A stretch of 36,185 nucleotides of DNA from Verrucomicrobiota bacterium (GCA_029974925.1 JARKQH010000339.1:1-36185); one strand, 5' to 3'; counted from the first letter of the stretch, positions 8,373 to 16,825 are shown. Notes: generated from the sequence alone by a model not told the origin. Program-made: numbers and translations.

Positions 8373-9620
8373 TCAACGCGGGGTAGGCGACTCCTGGATG
8401 AACTGCAAGGCCGCTTTCACGAAAATCTCTCCCGTGCGCTCGCCCAGGCTGGTCCGCGTGATGTAGGCGTAGCGTTTGAAACTGTCGTAATCTTCCGGCG
8501 TCAGGATGTAGCCGAAGGCGTCGTTGGTGAGACCGAACAGGAGGTTGTGTTCGCCGCGCATTTTGCGCTTCAAATAATAGCCGATGTTGGGCAGCGCCTC
8601 GCCCGGGATGGTGAGAATCTGCGCCGTCCCGACATTCACAAGGTTGATTTGCGTGGTCACCTCCGTGGCCTCGGGGCCGGGACTGCCGGGCAGCGCCCGG
8701 AGCAGCGCCCGCATCAGGGGAGCGTCCACCGGCAACGACAGGTTCCGCGCGGCGCAAAACAAGCTGGGATCGGTCTGCTCCGGCGCTGGGGCGATGATGC
8801 GCAGAGCCTCGTCCGCCAACAGCCGTCCGATGCGTTCGCATTCCGCCCACGTCCGGGCTTCCTGGCCGCCCGGCAGCCGATTGTCGGCGGTGACCATCCC
8901 CCCTTGCGCGCTGTTCATGAACAGGCCCGTCCCACCGCCTTTCGCCGCCAGACGGTCGTACAAAGGCCCCACCAAGTCCGGGCTGCAAATCCCCGCCTCG
9001 CTGCCGAGCACTTCCGGATGAATCGCATAGTTGACTAGTGTGAAAAGCGGAGTGCCCGCCTTGTCCAACGCTTGAATGACATGGCAACGGGGATCGTACA
9101 ATTGTTCCGCGTAATAGTTGTAGGCAATCTTCCCTCGAGCTTCGCCCGTGGCAATCTTCAGGCGGGCCGGTTGCCGGTTGGCAAAGGCCTCCCGAATGGC
9201 CTCGGCCATCCGCTGGCAGACCGAGTTCACGTATTTCTCGTCCCGGGCGGTTCCGCCCTTGCCATCCGGAAAACCGTAGCAATCCGGTGCGCTGTGAGTG
9301 TGCGTTGCCCCAATCAAGATGTTGCTTGGGGAAATCTCCTTAACCAGAGCCCGGACCCGATTCCCAAGTTCGGCTGGGAACCCCAGAAAATCCCCGCTCG
9401 CGATGGCGACCACCGTCTCCGCTTGGGAAAGCACCACCGCCCGAACGGTTAGGTCCCCCTGCCGTTGGGTCACGGGGTGCGAAGGGCCTACCCCTCCACT
9501 CACAGGCAACAGGGGTTCAGGGTTGACGGTTCGCACCGCCACGCCCGCCCGGAATTCCGCAAGCACGCTAACCGCGGAAATCAGCAACCAGCACAAAGTT
9601 ACAGTGAATCTTGAATTCAT
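8373..9620 (-). CDS. Neutral/alkaline ceramidase-like exported hydrolase
   Basis: A 415-residue exported protein resembling the N-terminal catalytic domain of neutral/alkaline non-lysosomal ceramidases. It has a signal peptide (MNSRFTVTLCWLLISAVSVLA), the opening RAGVAVRTVNPEP, and the zinc-binding motif GATHTHSAPD with H107 and H109. NYAIHPEVLG further on likely supplies another metal ligand. True ceramidases are usually 650-750 residues with a C-terminal Ig-like domain; this protein lacks that domain, as many environmental bacterial members do, so amide hydrolysis of sphingolipids should not be assumed. I chose the ATG at 9618-9620 because it starts the signal peptide; a GTG 21 bp upstream would add seven residues. 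It is separated from the PqaA-like gene by about 200 bp. Confidence 0.83.
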   Translation of the reverse strand: MNSRFTVTLCWLLISAVSVLAEFRAGVAVRTVNPEPLLPVSGGVGPSHPVTQRQGDLTVRAVVLSQAETVVAIASGDFLGFPAELGNRVRALVKEISPSNILIGATHTHSAPDCYGFPDGKGGTARDEKYVNSVCQRMAEAIREAFANRQPARLKIATGEARGKIAYNYYAEQLYDPRCHVIQALDKAGTPLFTLVNYAIHPEVLGSEAGICSPDLVGPLYDRLAAKGGGTGLFMNSAQGGMVTADNRLPGGQEARTWAECERIGRLLADEALRIIAPAPEQTDPSLFCAARNLSLPVDAPLMRALLRALPGSPGPEATEVTTQINLVNVGTAQILTIPGEALPNIGYYLKRKMRGEHNLLFGLTNDAFGYILTPEDYDSFKRYAYITRTSLGERTGEIFVKAALQFIQESPTPR

Positions 9621-9722
9621 GGATGTGGCGTAAAGATACACACCCTGCCCGCGGCTGCAAGGGAGCGAATTCCGAAGGAGGCAAGGCGGGCCGGGGCCGG
9701 GCGATTTCGTGAAAAAGTGGCA

Positions 9723-9751
9723 TTGACAACTTATGGGGGAGGGTTCAGACT
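9723..9751 (+). promoter_or_regulatory. Candidate sigma-70 promoter for the HAD-IIA/glpD pair
   Basis: A perfect TTGACA at 9723-9728 lies 57 bp upstream of the chosen HAD-IIA start. At 17-bp spacing the -10 position reads CAGACT (9746-9751), only a partial match to TATAAT. An alternative TATAAG at 9768-9773 is too close to the ATG for the same -35. Weak overall. Confidence 0.3.
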
Positions 9752-9779
9752 TAGTGCGTTAACGCGATATAAGGGCGCT

Positions 9780-10646
9780 ATGACCGCCAAACCTGATTCA
9801 GACCCTGACTTGGTCCTCCGGCTGCGTGCTCTCCAGCACGTGGCCTTGGACATGGATGGCACGATTTACAGTGGGGGAACGTTGTTCCCTTTCACCATTC
9901 CGTTTCTCCAACTGCTCGAAGAAATGGGTATTGGCTACACGTTCCTGACCAACAACTCGTCGCGCAGCACAACGGATTACCTGGCGCACTTGGAAAAGAT
10001 CGGCATCAAAGCTTCCCAAGATCAGCTTTACACTTCCACTCAGGCGACCATCGAGCATTTGGAACAGGAGTTGCCCGACCTGAAACGATTATTCGTGCTG
10101 GGAACCGCCAGCATGCGGCAAGAAATGGTCGAGGCCGGATTCATGCTGACCGAAGACACGGCCGAGGACGAGCCGGATGCAGTGGTGGTGGGATTCGATA
10201 CCGGCCTGGTCTATCGGCGCCTGTGTCGCGCGGCCTACTGGATCAAGCAAGGCAAGTATTTCATCGCGACCCATCCCGACCGGATCTGTCCGACCGATCA
10301 GCCAACGGTCCTGGTGGATTGCGGCGCCATCTGCGCCGCATTGAAAGAAGCCACGGGCCGCGGGCCGGACATGACTCTTGGCAAGCCCGATCCCTGCATG
10401 ATTCGCGGCATTCTACACCGGCATGCGCTGCGGCCGGGGCAGTTGGCCATGGTCGGCGACCGGCTTTACACCGATGTGGCAATGGCCCGGCGCGCAGGGG
10501 CCTTCGGCGTGTTGGTGCTCACCGGGGAAACGACTGCCGAGCAGGCAGCGAAACATTCCCCGGCGCCGGACCTGATCGTGTCCGGCCTCGACGAGCTCGG
10601 GGAAAGGCTCCGGGAAGCCCGGCGCCGGATCGCGCTTCCGGTTTAG
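9780..10646 (+). CDS. HAD-IIA family phosphatase (NagD / phosphoglycolate / glycerol-3-phosphate phosphatase-like)
   Basis: A 288-residue cytoplasmic HAD-superfamily phosphatase of subclass IIA. All four motifs are present: motif I D24-M-D26-G-T, motif II TNNSSR near 57-62, the GKPDP lysine near 202, and motif IV VGDRLYTDVAMA near 225-236. The large C2-type cap sits between motifs II and III, as in NagD and the glycerol-3-phosphate/phosphoglycolate phosphatases. The frame is open from a GTG at 9717, but the ATG at 9780 has AAGGGCG just upstream and starts close to the conserved domain, so I chose it. The next gene, a glycerol-3-phosphate dehydrogenase, begins 10 bp after the stop, which makes a glycerol-phosphate role plausible but unproven. 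Confidence 0.88.
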   Translation: MTAKPDSDPDLVLRLRALQHVALDMDGTIYSGGTLFPFTIPFLQLLEEMGIGYTFLTNNSSRSTTDYLAHLEKIGIKASQDQLYTSTQATIEHLEQELPDLKRLFVLGTASMRQEMVEAGFMLTEDTAEDEPDAVVVGFDTGLVYRRLCRAAYWIKQGKYFIATHPDRICPTDQPTVLVDCGAICAALKEATGRGPDMTLGKPDPCMIRGILHRHALRPGQLAMVGDRLYTDVAMARRAGAFGVLVLTGETTAEQAAKHSPAPDLIVSGLDELGERLREARRRIALPV

Positions 10647-10656
10647 AAACCAAGAC

Positions 10657-12195
10657 ATGAAAGAGCAGACAACTCATCCAAGTTCAACGCCCGGCCGCGC
10701 CACGGCCATTGCCCGTCTGACCGACGGAGTACTCGACCTTCTGATTGTCGGCGGCGGCATTGTCGGGTCGGGGGTGGCCCGGGACGCGGCGCTGCGGGGA
10801 TTGCGCGTGGGCTTGGTGGAACAGCAGGATTTCGCGTTCGGCACCAGCAGCCGTTCCAGCCGTTTGTTGCACGGCGGTTTGCGTTACCTGGCGCAGGGAC
10901 GCGTTGGCCTCGTGCATGAGGCGAGCGTTGAAAAGAAGGTCGTGCATCATATCGCCCCCCACCTGGCCGAGCCGCTGCCGTTCATCTTCCCCACCTACCG
11001 GCACAACCGCAACTGGGTGCTCTGGCAGCTCAAAATCGGAGTGAAGATTTATGACCTGCTGTGCGGCGGACGCAATCTGGGGAACTCGAGCTGGATGACA
11101 GCTCGCGAACTGCTGGCAAAAGTGCCGGGGCTTTCCCAACAGGACCTGACGGGCGCCGTGCGCTATTACGACGGGTTTACCAACGACGCGCGTTTGACGC
11201 TCGACACGCTGCGTTCGGCCAGCCTGGCGGGGGGGGTGGTTCTCAACTATTGCCGTTTCCTGGACGCGAAGCGCGCCGCCGTGTGGGAGTGCGACTTGCA
11301 CGACGTGCTGGCGGACCGGGCGGTGAAGGTTCGGGCCCGCGCGGTGGTCAACGCCACCGGCCCTTGGGCGGACGGCTTGCCGCACAGCCGGGTCAAATTG
11401 CGGGTGACCAAAGGCGTCCATCTGGTGGTGGATCGCGCCCGGGTGCCGGTGCCCGAGACGGTCGTGATGACGGAAGGCAAACGCATTCTGTTTGCGATCC
11501 CGTGGGGCGAGCGAACCATCCTGGGCACCACCGACACCGATTACAGCGGCCCTTTGGATGACATTCACGCGGACGCCGGTGACATCCATTACGTGTTGGG
11601 GGTTGCGAATCAATTCTTCCCGGATGCCCGCCTGACTCCCGCCGACGTGATCAGCAGTTGGGCCGGAGTCCGCCCTTTGATCGCCGATCCCAACGGAAAC
11701 CCGTCCGACATCTCCCGTTCTCACGAAATCCGCACCCCCGAGCCGGGGTGGTGGGACGTCGCCGGGGGCAAACTCACGACCTACCGCTTGATGGCCGAGC
11801 AGACGGTGGATCAGCTCGTCAAATGGCTGGGCCGGGAATATCGGGACTTCGCCGGCGCAAAACCTTGTCGCACGGCCCGGGAACCGCTATTGCCCCCGGA
11901 CCGAGTCGCGGGGGTGAGCGGTATTCTGCCACCCGAGTGCAACCGGCGGCTCGTCGAGCATTTCTGCGCCGGGGAATGGGCGGTCCACCTGGACGACGTC
12001 ATGCTGCGCCGCAGCAGTTGGCACTATTACCACCGCGACGCGCGCCAGCTCGCCGAGCGCACCGCGGACTGGATGGCCGAACTGTTGGGCTGGTCAAAGG
12101 ACACGCGGGCGGCCGAGCTCGAACGCTACGGCCGGGCGGCCGGCGCGAACGCCTGCCCCCCGCCACCCCGTCCGGTGGCGGCGTCCCGGACTTGA
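10657..12195 (+). CDS. glpD: FAD-dependent glycerol-3-phosphate dehydrogenase
   Basis: A 512-residue flavoprotein of the GlpD/GlpA family that oxidises sn-glycerol-3-phosphate to dihydroxyacetone phosphate at the membrane and passes electrons to quinone. The N-terminal dinucleotide-binding motif is GGGIVGSGVARDAALRG (about 31-47), followed by the family signature GTSSRSSRLLHGGLRYL. Other landmarks are the DGFTNDARL substrate-region block, VNATGPWAD, the IPWGERTILGTTDTDY segment, and WDVAGGKLTTYR near the end of the FAD domain. A C-terminal DAO-C helical domain with LDDVMLRRSSW follows, ending in a Pro-rich tail. The length fits GlpD. No anchor subunit (GlpB/GlpC) or glycerol kinase is nearby. 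It is probably co-transcribed with the HAD-IIA phosphatase and converges with the GlpT-type transporter 4 bp away. Confidence 0.93.
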   Translation: MKEQTTHPSSTPGRATAIARLTDGVLDLLIVGGGIVGSGVARDAALRGLRVGLVEQQDFAFGTSSRSSRLLHGGLRYLAQGRVGLVHEASVEKKVVHHIAPHLAEPLPFIFPTYRHNRNWVLWQLKIGVKIYDLLCGGRNLGNSSWMTARELLAKVPGLSQQDLTGAVRYYDGFTNDARLTLDTLRSASLAGGVVLNYCRFLDAKRAAVWECDLHDVLADRAVKVRARAVVNATGPWADGLPHSRVKLRVTKGVHLVVDRARVPVPETVVMTEGKRILFAIPWGERTILGTTDTDYSGPLDDIHADAGDIHYVLGVANQFFPDARLTPADVISSWAGVRPLIADPNGNPSDISRSHEIRTPEPGWWDVAGGKLTTYRLMAEQTVDQLVKWLGREYRDFAGAKPCRTAREPLLPPDRVAGVSGILPPECNRRLVEHFCAGEWAVHLDDVMLRRSSWHYYHRDARQLAERTADWMAELLGWSKDTRAAELERYGRAAGANACPPPPRPVAASRT

Positions 12196-12199
12196 CCGC

Positions 12200-13642
12200 T
12201 CAGGCCTTTGGCCGGGCATTCCACATGAAGGCCAGGATGAGGATGCATAGCGCGCCGCAGCCCACGATGGAATAAAGCACGACGTTCCAGGCGGCCGCCT
12301 GGCCGTAGGCGGCTCCGTAATGGTGCGCAATCGCCCCAAACCCGACCGCCTGCGAGGCACGGGCCACGTACCCAAACAAACCAATAAACCCCGCGGCGGT
12401 GCCGATCGCCTTTTTCGAGGTGAAATCCAGCGCCAAAATCGTAAACAGATTGATCACCGGGTAAATGAAACAGCCGACAATCCCCAAAAACACGTAATCC
12501 AGCCACAGATGCCCCGGAGGGTTGACGATCAGGCCGACAAAGGCCAGAACCACCGGAACCATGCACAGCAGCGCCACCATGGCCCGCCGGCCCCCCAACT
12601 TGTCCGACCACCAACCCATCAAAATGGTGGGCAGAATCCCCCCGAAGTTCTGCACCATGACCGCGATTCCGCCGCCGTAAACCGTCGCCCCCTTCACTTC
12701 CCGCAAGTACATCGGACCCCAGTCCCACATGCTGTACCGCGCCACGTACGCGAAGAAATTCGCAAAGGCGATCAACCAGATGTATTTGTTGAGCAGCACA
12801 TAGTCCACAAACAGCTCTTTGGTGGTCAGTTCCCGCTCCTGCGTGCCGTGTTTGACCTCGTGTTGGGTCAAGTCCTTCTTGTACTCCTCAATGGGGGGCA
12901 GGCCCACCGATTGCGGCGTATCCACCAGTCTTAGGAACAGGTAAATCGCGCCGACGGACGCGATGACTCCGGGAATGAAGAACGCGTATTGCCAGCCCCC
13001 GAAGGTTGCCACCGCCCAGGCGGCCACAAATCCCGCCACGCCGCCCCCCACATTGTGAGAGGTGTTCCAGACACTGAAAGTTGTCCCCCGCTCCCGCACG
13101 CTGAACCAATGGCCCATGGACCGGCCGCACGGCGCCCAGCCCATCCCCTGAATGAATCCGTTCAACGACCAAAGAATCAGTTGCACCGAGTAACCCGGCA
13201 GGGCCCCAAACGCGAAATTGCAGATGGCCGTCAGCAACAGCCCCACGGCCATGAACTTCCGCGGGTCGCTCCGGTCGGAGATCGAGCCCATCAGGAACTT
13301 GCCCAATCCATAGGTGACGGCGGTGGCGGCGGTGATGGTTCCAATCTGCGTATGGTTGTAACCCAGGGCGTTCTCCATGTCCTTCGCCACAACGGCAAGG
13401 TTGTTGCGCACCAGGTAAAACAGGGCGTATCCGAGAAACGTCGCCTCCAACACCTGCCAGCGGAACTTCGGGTAGAGGCGGTTGACCTCGGCCTCCGGCA
13501 GGCGCGGCGCATGAGGGGCAGCCTGGAACCATCTCAGGAAGGACGGAAGTGGCGAGGAACCGGACGGATTGACCGAGTGCGGCGGACCGGAGGGGGAAAC
13601 AGACTTGATTTCAGGTTCGGGCTGACTCGGTTGCGTTATCAT
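12200..13642 (-). CDS. MFS organophosphate:phosphate antiporter, GlpT/UhpT (OPA) family
   Basis: A 480-residue inner-membrane transporter of the OPA family (GlpT, UhpT, UhpC, PgtP), which exchanges organophosphates for inorganic phosphate. Recognition features are the first helix with GYALFYLVRNN, the GKFLMGSISDRSDPRKFM loop, and WAPCGRSMGHWFSVRERGTTFSVWNTSHNVGG, matching the GlpT signature around TM4-TM5. About 12 hydrophobic segments are visible. A Pro/Ser-rich cytoplasmic tail of roughly 50 residues precedes TM1, longer than in E. coli GlpT. An in-frame ATG lies 12 bp upstream; I prefer the one at 13642, which has GGAAAA just before it. The glpD neighbour makes glycerol-3-phosphate the likely substrate, but UhpT-type hexose phosphate transport is not excluded. 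Confidence 0.88.
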   Translation of the reverse strand: MITQPSQPEPEIKSVSPSGPPHSVNPSGSSPLPSFLRWFQAAPHAPRLPEAEVNRLYPKFRWQVLEATFLGYALFYLVRNNLAVVAKDMENALGYNHTQIGTITAATAVTYGLGKFLMGSISDRSDPRKFMAVGLLLTAICNFAFGALPGYSVQLILWSLNGFIQGMGWAPCGRSMGHWFSVRERGTTFSVWNTSHNVGGGVAGFVAAWAVATFGGWQYAFFIPGVIASVGAIYLFLRLVDTPQSVGLPPIEEYKKDLTQHEVKHGTQERELTTKELFVDYVLLNKYIWLIAFANFFAYVARYSMWDWGPMYLREVKGATVYGGGIAVMVQNFGGILPTILMGWWSDKLGGRRAMVALLCMVPVVLAFVGLIVNPPGHLWLDYVFLGIVGCFIYPVINLFTILALDFTSKKAIGTAAGFIGLFGYVARASQAVGFGAIAHHYGAAYGQAAAWNVVLYSIVGCGALCILILAFMWNARPKA

Positions 13643-13769
13643 TTTTCCGCGCATCAGGTTACTGGAGTGTCAGCGCCTTTCAATTCTGAACTTTGCGACA
13701 CCACAAACTTCGGGAACCAGACACCACTCACTGCCGAGCAGCCGGGGGTCCGTCCGGGGGCGGAATTCC

Positions 13770-14714
13770 TCAGCCCGGGCGCAGCGCCGAGAGCGCATCC
13801 AGAAAATCCGCCGGGCGGGGCGACTCAAAATCCATCCGGTTCCCCGTGCGCGGGTGCATAAAGGAAAGCAGCCAGGCGTGCAACATCTGGCGCGGGGCGC
13901 GATATCCCGTCAGTTCCTCCAGCCGCCGGTTTTGGCGGTTGCCATAAACCTCATCGCCGACCAGGGGATAACCCAGGAACTTGAAGTGGACCCGGATTTG
14001 ATGGGTCCTCCCGGTATGGAGCCGCGCCTCAACCAGCGTCGCGCCCCGCAGCCGCTGCGCCACGCGGTAGCTCGTGTGCGCCTCGCGTCCACACCCTTCG
14101 TCCACCGTCATGCACTTGCGATGCGAAGGATGGCGCGCGATGGCGGCGCGGATTTCCCCCTCGTCGCGGGCGACCTCGCCGCACAGGATGGCCAAATACA
14201 CCTTTTCGACCGTGCGGCGGGCGAATTGGGCGGACAGGGCGATGTGGGTGGCGTCGTTTTTCGCCACCACCATGCACCCGCTGGTATCTTTGTCGAGGCG
14301 GTGAACAATGCCGGGGCGGGCCACGCCGCCCACCCCGCTGAGTTGTCCGCGGCAATGATGCATCAGCGCGTTGACCAAAGTGCGCCGCTCGTGACCCGAG
14401 GCCGGATGCACCACCAGACCCGCCGGTTTGTCCAGCACCAGCAGGGCGTCATCTTCATAGAGAATTTCCAGCGGGATTTCCTCCGGCTGAACCGTCGCCG
14501 GCCGCGCCTCCGGCCAGTGAATCTCGACCTGGTCCCCCGCCCGCGGCGTGTGCGTCGCTTTGATGAACCGGCCATTGACGCGGATATGTCCCTCCTCAAT
14601 CAGACGCTGAATGGCGCCGCGCGATACCGCGGGAAAGCGGCTGCGCAGAAAACTGTCCAGCCGCTCCGCCGGCAGCGTCTTTTCAATGGTTAGCAGTTCC
14701 GTTCGCGAGGACAT
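13770..14714 (-). CDS. RluA-family 23S rRNA pseudouridine synthase (RluD-like)
   Basis: A 314-residue pseudouridine synthase. It has an N-terminal S4 RNA-binding domain (about residues 17-75: RLDSFLRSRFPAVSRGAIQRLIEEGHIRVNG) and an RluA catalytic domain starting at ILYEDDALLVLDKPAGLVVHP. The catalytic motif is HRLDKDTSG with D141 as nucleophile; VEKVYLAILCG and the RTHQIRVHFKFLGYPLVGDEVYG block complete the family signature. The length and the S4 domain fit RluD/RluC, which modify uridines in 23S rRNA in the cytoplasm; the exact target is not determinable here. It lies 68 bp downstream of lspA on the same strand, an arrangement seen in many bacteria, and is likely co-transcribed with it. Confidence 0.93.
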   Translation of the reverse strand: MSSRTELLTIEKTLPAERLDSFLRSRFPAVSRGAIQRLIEEGHIRVNGRFIKATHTPRAGDQVEIHWPEARPATVQPEEIPLEILYEDDALLVLDKPAGLVVHPASGHERRTLVNALMHHCRGQLSGVGGVARPGIVHRLDKDTSGCMVVAKNDATHIALSAQFARRTVEKVYLAILCGEVARDEGEIRAAIARHPSHRKCMTVDEGCGREAHTSYRVAQRLRGATLVEARLHTGRTHQIRVHFKFLGYPLVGDEVYGNRQNRRLEELTGYRAPRQMLHAWLLSFMHPRTGNRMDFESPRPADFLDALSALRPG

Positions 14715-14782
14715 CCTTCAGTCAGGCGGTTCTCGATTGGAGGCTGGGGAGGCAACACGTCGGCAAGGAGACCCCCACCGTT

Positions 14783-15349
14783 TCAGGGCGCCAGCGTGCT
14801 CTGTTCTCCGGCGGGCGGCCGCAAGGTCTTCGCGTTGCGCTCGCTTCGCCAGGTCAGCAGGAACACCAGCCCCACCCCGGTGCAGATGGCGCTGTCGGCC
14901 ACGTTGAAGGCGGGGAAACCAATTTCGCCCCCGCCGCGCTGCTGCACGTAAAAGTACAGAAAATCAATCACATGCCCGACCGTCACGCGGTCTATCAGGT
15001 TCCCAACGATCCCCCCAAAGATCAGGCCGAAGGCGATCTGCCCAAGCAAGGTCCGCGAGTCAAAATGGTGGCGGGTGAGGAACAACACCACCAGGGCAAC
15101 CAACGCCACCACCGCCAGCAGTTCGTTATTGCCGCGAAACATGCTCCAGGCCGCCCCGGTGTTGCCCCAATGAACGAACTTGAAAAAGCCTTCCACCACC
15201 ACCTTCTCCTGGGCATAGCCCAGGAAGCGCAACACCATCTGTTTGGTCAGTTGGTCCAGACCGACCACCAGCAGCGCGATGGCGGCAATTCGGCGGTTGG
15301 GTGTCCGCAAGATGGCCTTTAGGAACGACATGTCAGCGTCGGGCTTCAT
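14783..15349 (-). CDS. lspA: Lipoprotein signal peptidase (signal peptidase II)
   Basis: A 188-residue inner-membrane aspartic peptidase that removes the signal peptide from diacylglyceryl-modified prolipoproteins. All conserved blocks are visible: LDQLTK (31-36), NTGAAWSMF (63-71), [10 protein letters not shown] (112-121), VIDFLYFY with catalytic D129, and [11 protein letters not shown] with catalytic D152. Four transmembrane helices are apparent, and a hydrophilic tail of about 20 residues follows the last. The first ATG (15349) is separated by no bases from the stop codon of a transposase remnant; an alternative ATG at 15331 would give 182 residues. Lipobox-bearing proteins in the window, such as the PqaA-like protein, are potential substrates. 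Confidence 0.95.
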   Translation of the reverse strand: MKPDADMSFLKAILRTPNRRIAAIALLVVGLDQLTKQMVLRFLGYAQEKVVVEGFFKFVHWGNTGAAWSMFRGNNELLAVVALVALVVLFLTRHHFDSRTLLGQIAFGLIFGGIVGNLIDRVTVGHVIDFLYFYVQQRGGGEIGFPAFNVADSAICTGVGLVFLLTWRSERNAKTLRPPAGEQSTLAP

Positions 15350-16090
15350 TTAAGCCCAAATCCGCCAAAAAACAAACGATTTTGGCAAGACACCCCCTCC
15401 CCCGGGCGCATCCTGACGGTACCACCAATACTCCACAAACCAGAGTTGGTCCCAATGGTTGTTTTGCCGGGCTTGCTTGAGGGCGGCAAGGTGGGCCAAG
15501 CCTGGCCGCGTCCAGAACTGCCCGCGCCGCTTGAAACGATTCTGGTGTCCGCTGCAGGCCGACTCCACCGCGCCACTGCCAATGGGCCAGCCCCGTTGGG
15601 CAATCTGGTGGTAGTTCATCCGCTGCGACTGGCCGGCGAAATAGTTCTGTTGCTCCCGCACGATTTGGCCCTTCTCCCCGCGGGGCGGCTTCAATTCCGC
15701 CAACGCTTCCAGGCAGTGCTCTTCCTGACCGTGACGCAACTCGTGCAGTCGGGCCTCGACCCACTCCTTGGCCTGCTCCGGGCCAAACAGCGCCCGGCCC
15801 AGCTCCCACAAATGTTCGCTGGCGTGATAAAAGTCCAACAACTCCTGGGCCGAGGCCCACCGGTCGGCGGCGACATGCCAAATCCAAGGAGCGCCGTCGA
15901 GAAGAACATCGAGGTGGAAATCAATCGCCGCTTCAAGCGCCAGGGCCGCAGTTGGCAGCCGGCACGCGCCGAACGCCTCTTGCAACTCAAACGTTTGCTG
16001 GCCCAGCCCCAACACTAGGACCGCTGGTGGCGTTCCCAAACCCGTTTCACCCTCAAACCCCATCCGCCTTAATCCCCCTCCAACTGACAA
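15350..16090 (-). pseudogene. ISKra4-like transposase, N-terminally truncated remnant
   Basis: An open frame of 246 codons. From about residue 50 onward it matches the C-terminal half of ISKra4-type transposases: LLDGAPWIWHVAADRW, DFYHASEHLWELGRALFG, then MNYHQIAQRGWPIGSGAVESAC and the NHWDQLW ending. Complete members are about 400-500 residues, so the N-terminal half, including upstream catalytic residues, is missing. The first 45 or so residues and the last 20 do not look like transposase. No terminal inverted repeats or target duplication were seen on either side, and the DUF4230 gene begins shortly beyond the truncated end. It is probably an old, immobile fragment. Whether the frame is still translated is unknown; its TAA abuts the lspA ATG. 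Confidence 0.75.
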
Positions 16091-16166
16091 TTGACAAACA
16101 CTACCGCCCTTGCCGGCCCCGGCCGTTCCGGCTTTGCAAAAGGCCGGTGAGGGCTACATTGAGGGC

Positions 16167-16751
16167 ATGTCAAAGCTGCGCATGGCCCTGCTGGGGCTGG
16201 TCCTGGCCCTGCTCTTCAGCCTCGGGCTGATTCTCGGCGTGTTGCTGCCCCGCCTGGCGCAATGGGTCCGCCAGCCGGTGGCCTATTCGACCGCCACCCT
16301 CCTCCAGCAGGTGCGCACGATCTCCGAGCTGGTCACCGTGCAATACGTCATCGAGAAGGTCGTCGTAGTCGAGGACGTCAAATGGATTGCCGGCCTGGGC
16401 GAGAACCGGGTGCTGATGATCGCCCATGGCATCGTCAAAGCCGGCATGGACCTGAGCCAGATGCAGCCCGGCGACCTTGAATTGTCCGGCAACCGGCTGA
16501 CCATCAAGCTGCCGCCGGCCCGCATCACGGACGCGTACCTGGACGAAAAGCAGACCCGCGTGGTCGAGCGCACCACCGGCCTGTTGCGGTTCTTTGACAA
16601 GGACATGGAACAAACCGCGCGTCAAAATGCCATTGAGGAAATCCGCCGCAGCGCCCGCAACAGCGGCATTCTCAAGGACGCGGAAGACCGCGCCCGGGCC
16701 CAGTTGAAGCATTTGTTCGAGCCGATGGGGTTGCAGGTCGAGTTCAAATAA
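16167..16751 (+). CDS. DUF4230 family membrane-anchored protein
   Basis: A 194-residue protein with one N-terminal transmembrane segment (about residues 5-27: MALLGLVLALLFSLGLILG) and a DUF4230-type domain: TISELVTVQYVIEKVV early, then a beta-rich middle (DLELSGNRLTIKLPPARITDAYLD) and a C-terminal charged helical region ending in FEPMGLQVEFK. DUF4230 proteins are widespread and uncharacterised, and the topology suggests most of the protein lies outside the cytoplasm. I chose the ATG at 16167, directly before the hydrophobic segment; an upstream in-frame ATG at 16110 would add 19 unlikely residues. It is followed by two hairpins and converges with the MEMO-like gene. Confidence 0.82.
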   Translation: MSKLRMALLGLVLALLFSLGLILGVLLPRLAQWVRQPVAYSTATLLQQVRTISELVTVQYVIEKVVVVEDVKWIAGLGENRVLMIAHGIVKAGMDLSQMQPGDLELSGNRLTIKLPPARITDAYLDEKQTRVVERTTGLLRFFDKDMEQTARQNAIEEIRRSARNSGILKDAEDRARAQLKHLFEPMGLQVEFK

Positions 16752-16768
16752 CCGGCCTGAAACAAGGA

Positions 16769-16788
16769 AGGGGGCCTCCCGGCCCCCT
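16769..16788 (+). terminator. GC-rich hairpin after the DUF4230 gene, possible terminator
   Basis: A perfect 8-bp stem (AGGGGGCC / GGCCCCCT) with loop TCCC lies 17 bp after the stop codon. There is no T-run on either side, so it is not a classical intrinsic terminator; it could act with Rho or as a 3' end protector. Confidence 0.45.
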
Positions 16789-16806
16789 CACTGGCTTCGC
16801 GGGATG

Positions 16807-16825
16807 ACTTCAGCAAGGCTGAAGT
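16807..16825. repeat. Perfect inverted repeat ACTTCAGC-AAG-GCTGAAGT
   Basis: An 8-bp perfect inverted repeat with a 3-nt loop, 19 bp after the preceding hairpin, lies between the convergent DUF4230 and MEMO-like genes. There is no adjacent T-run. It could be a bidirectional transcript-end structure or a copy of a dispersed intergenic repeat; only one copy is seen in this window. Confidence 0.55.

Noticed and set aside
15350-16090. A complete insertion sequence around the transposase.
   Set aside because: The transposase lacks its N-terminal half, and I saw no terminal inverted repeats or target-site duplication. It is therefore annotated as a remnant rather than a mobile element.
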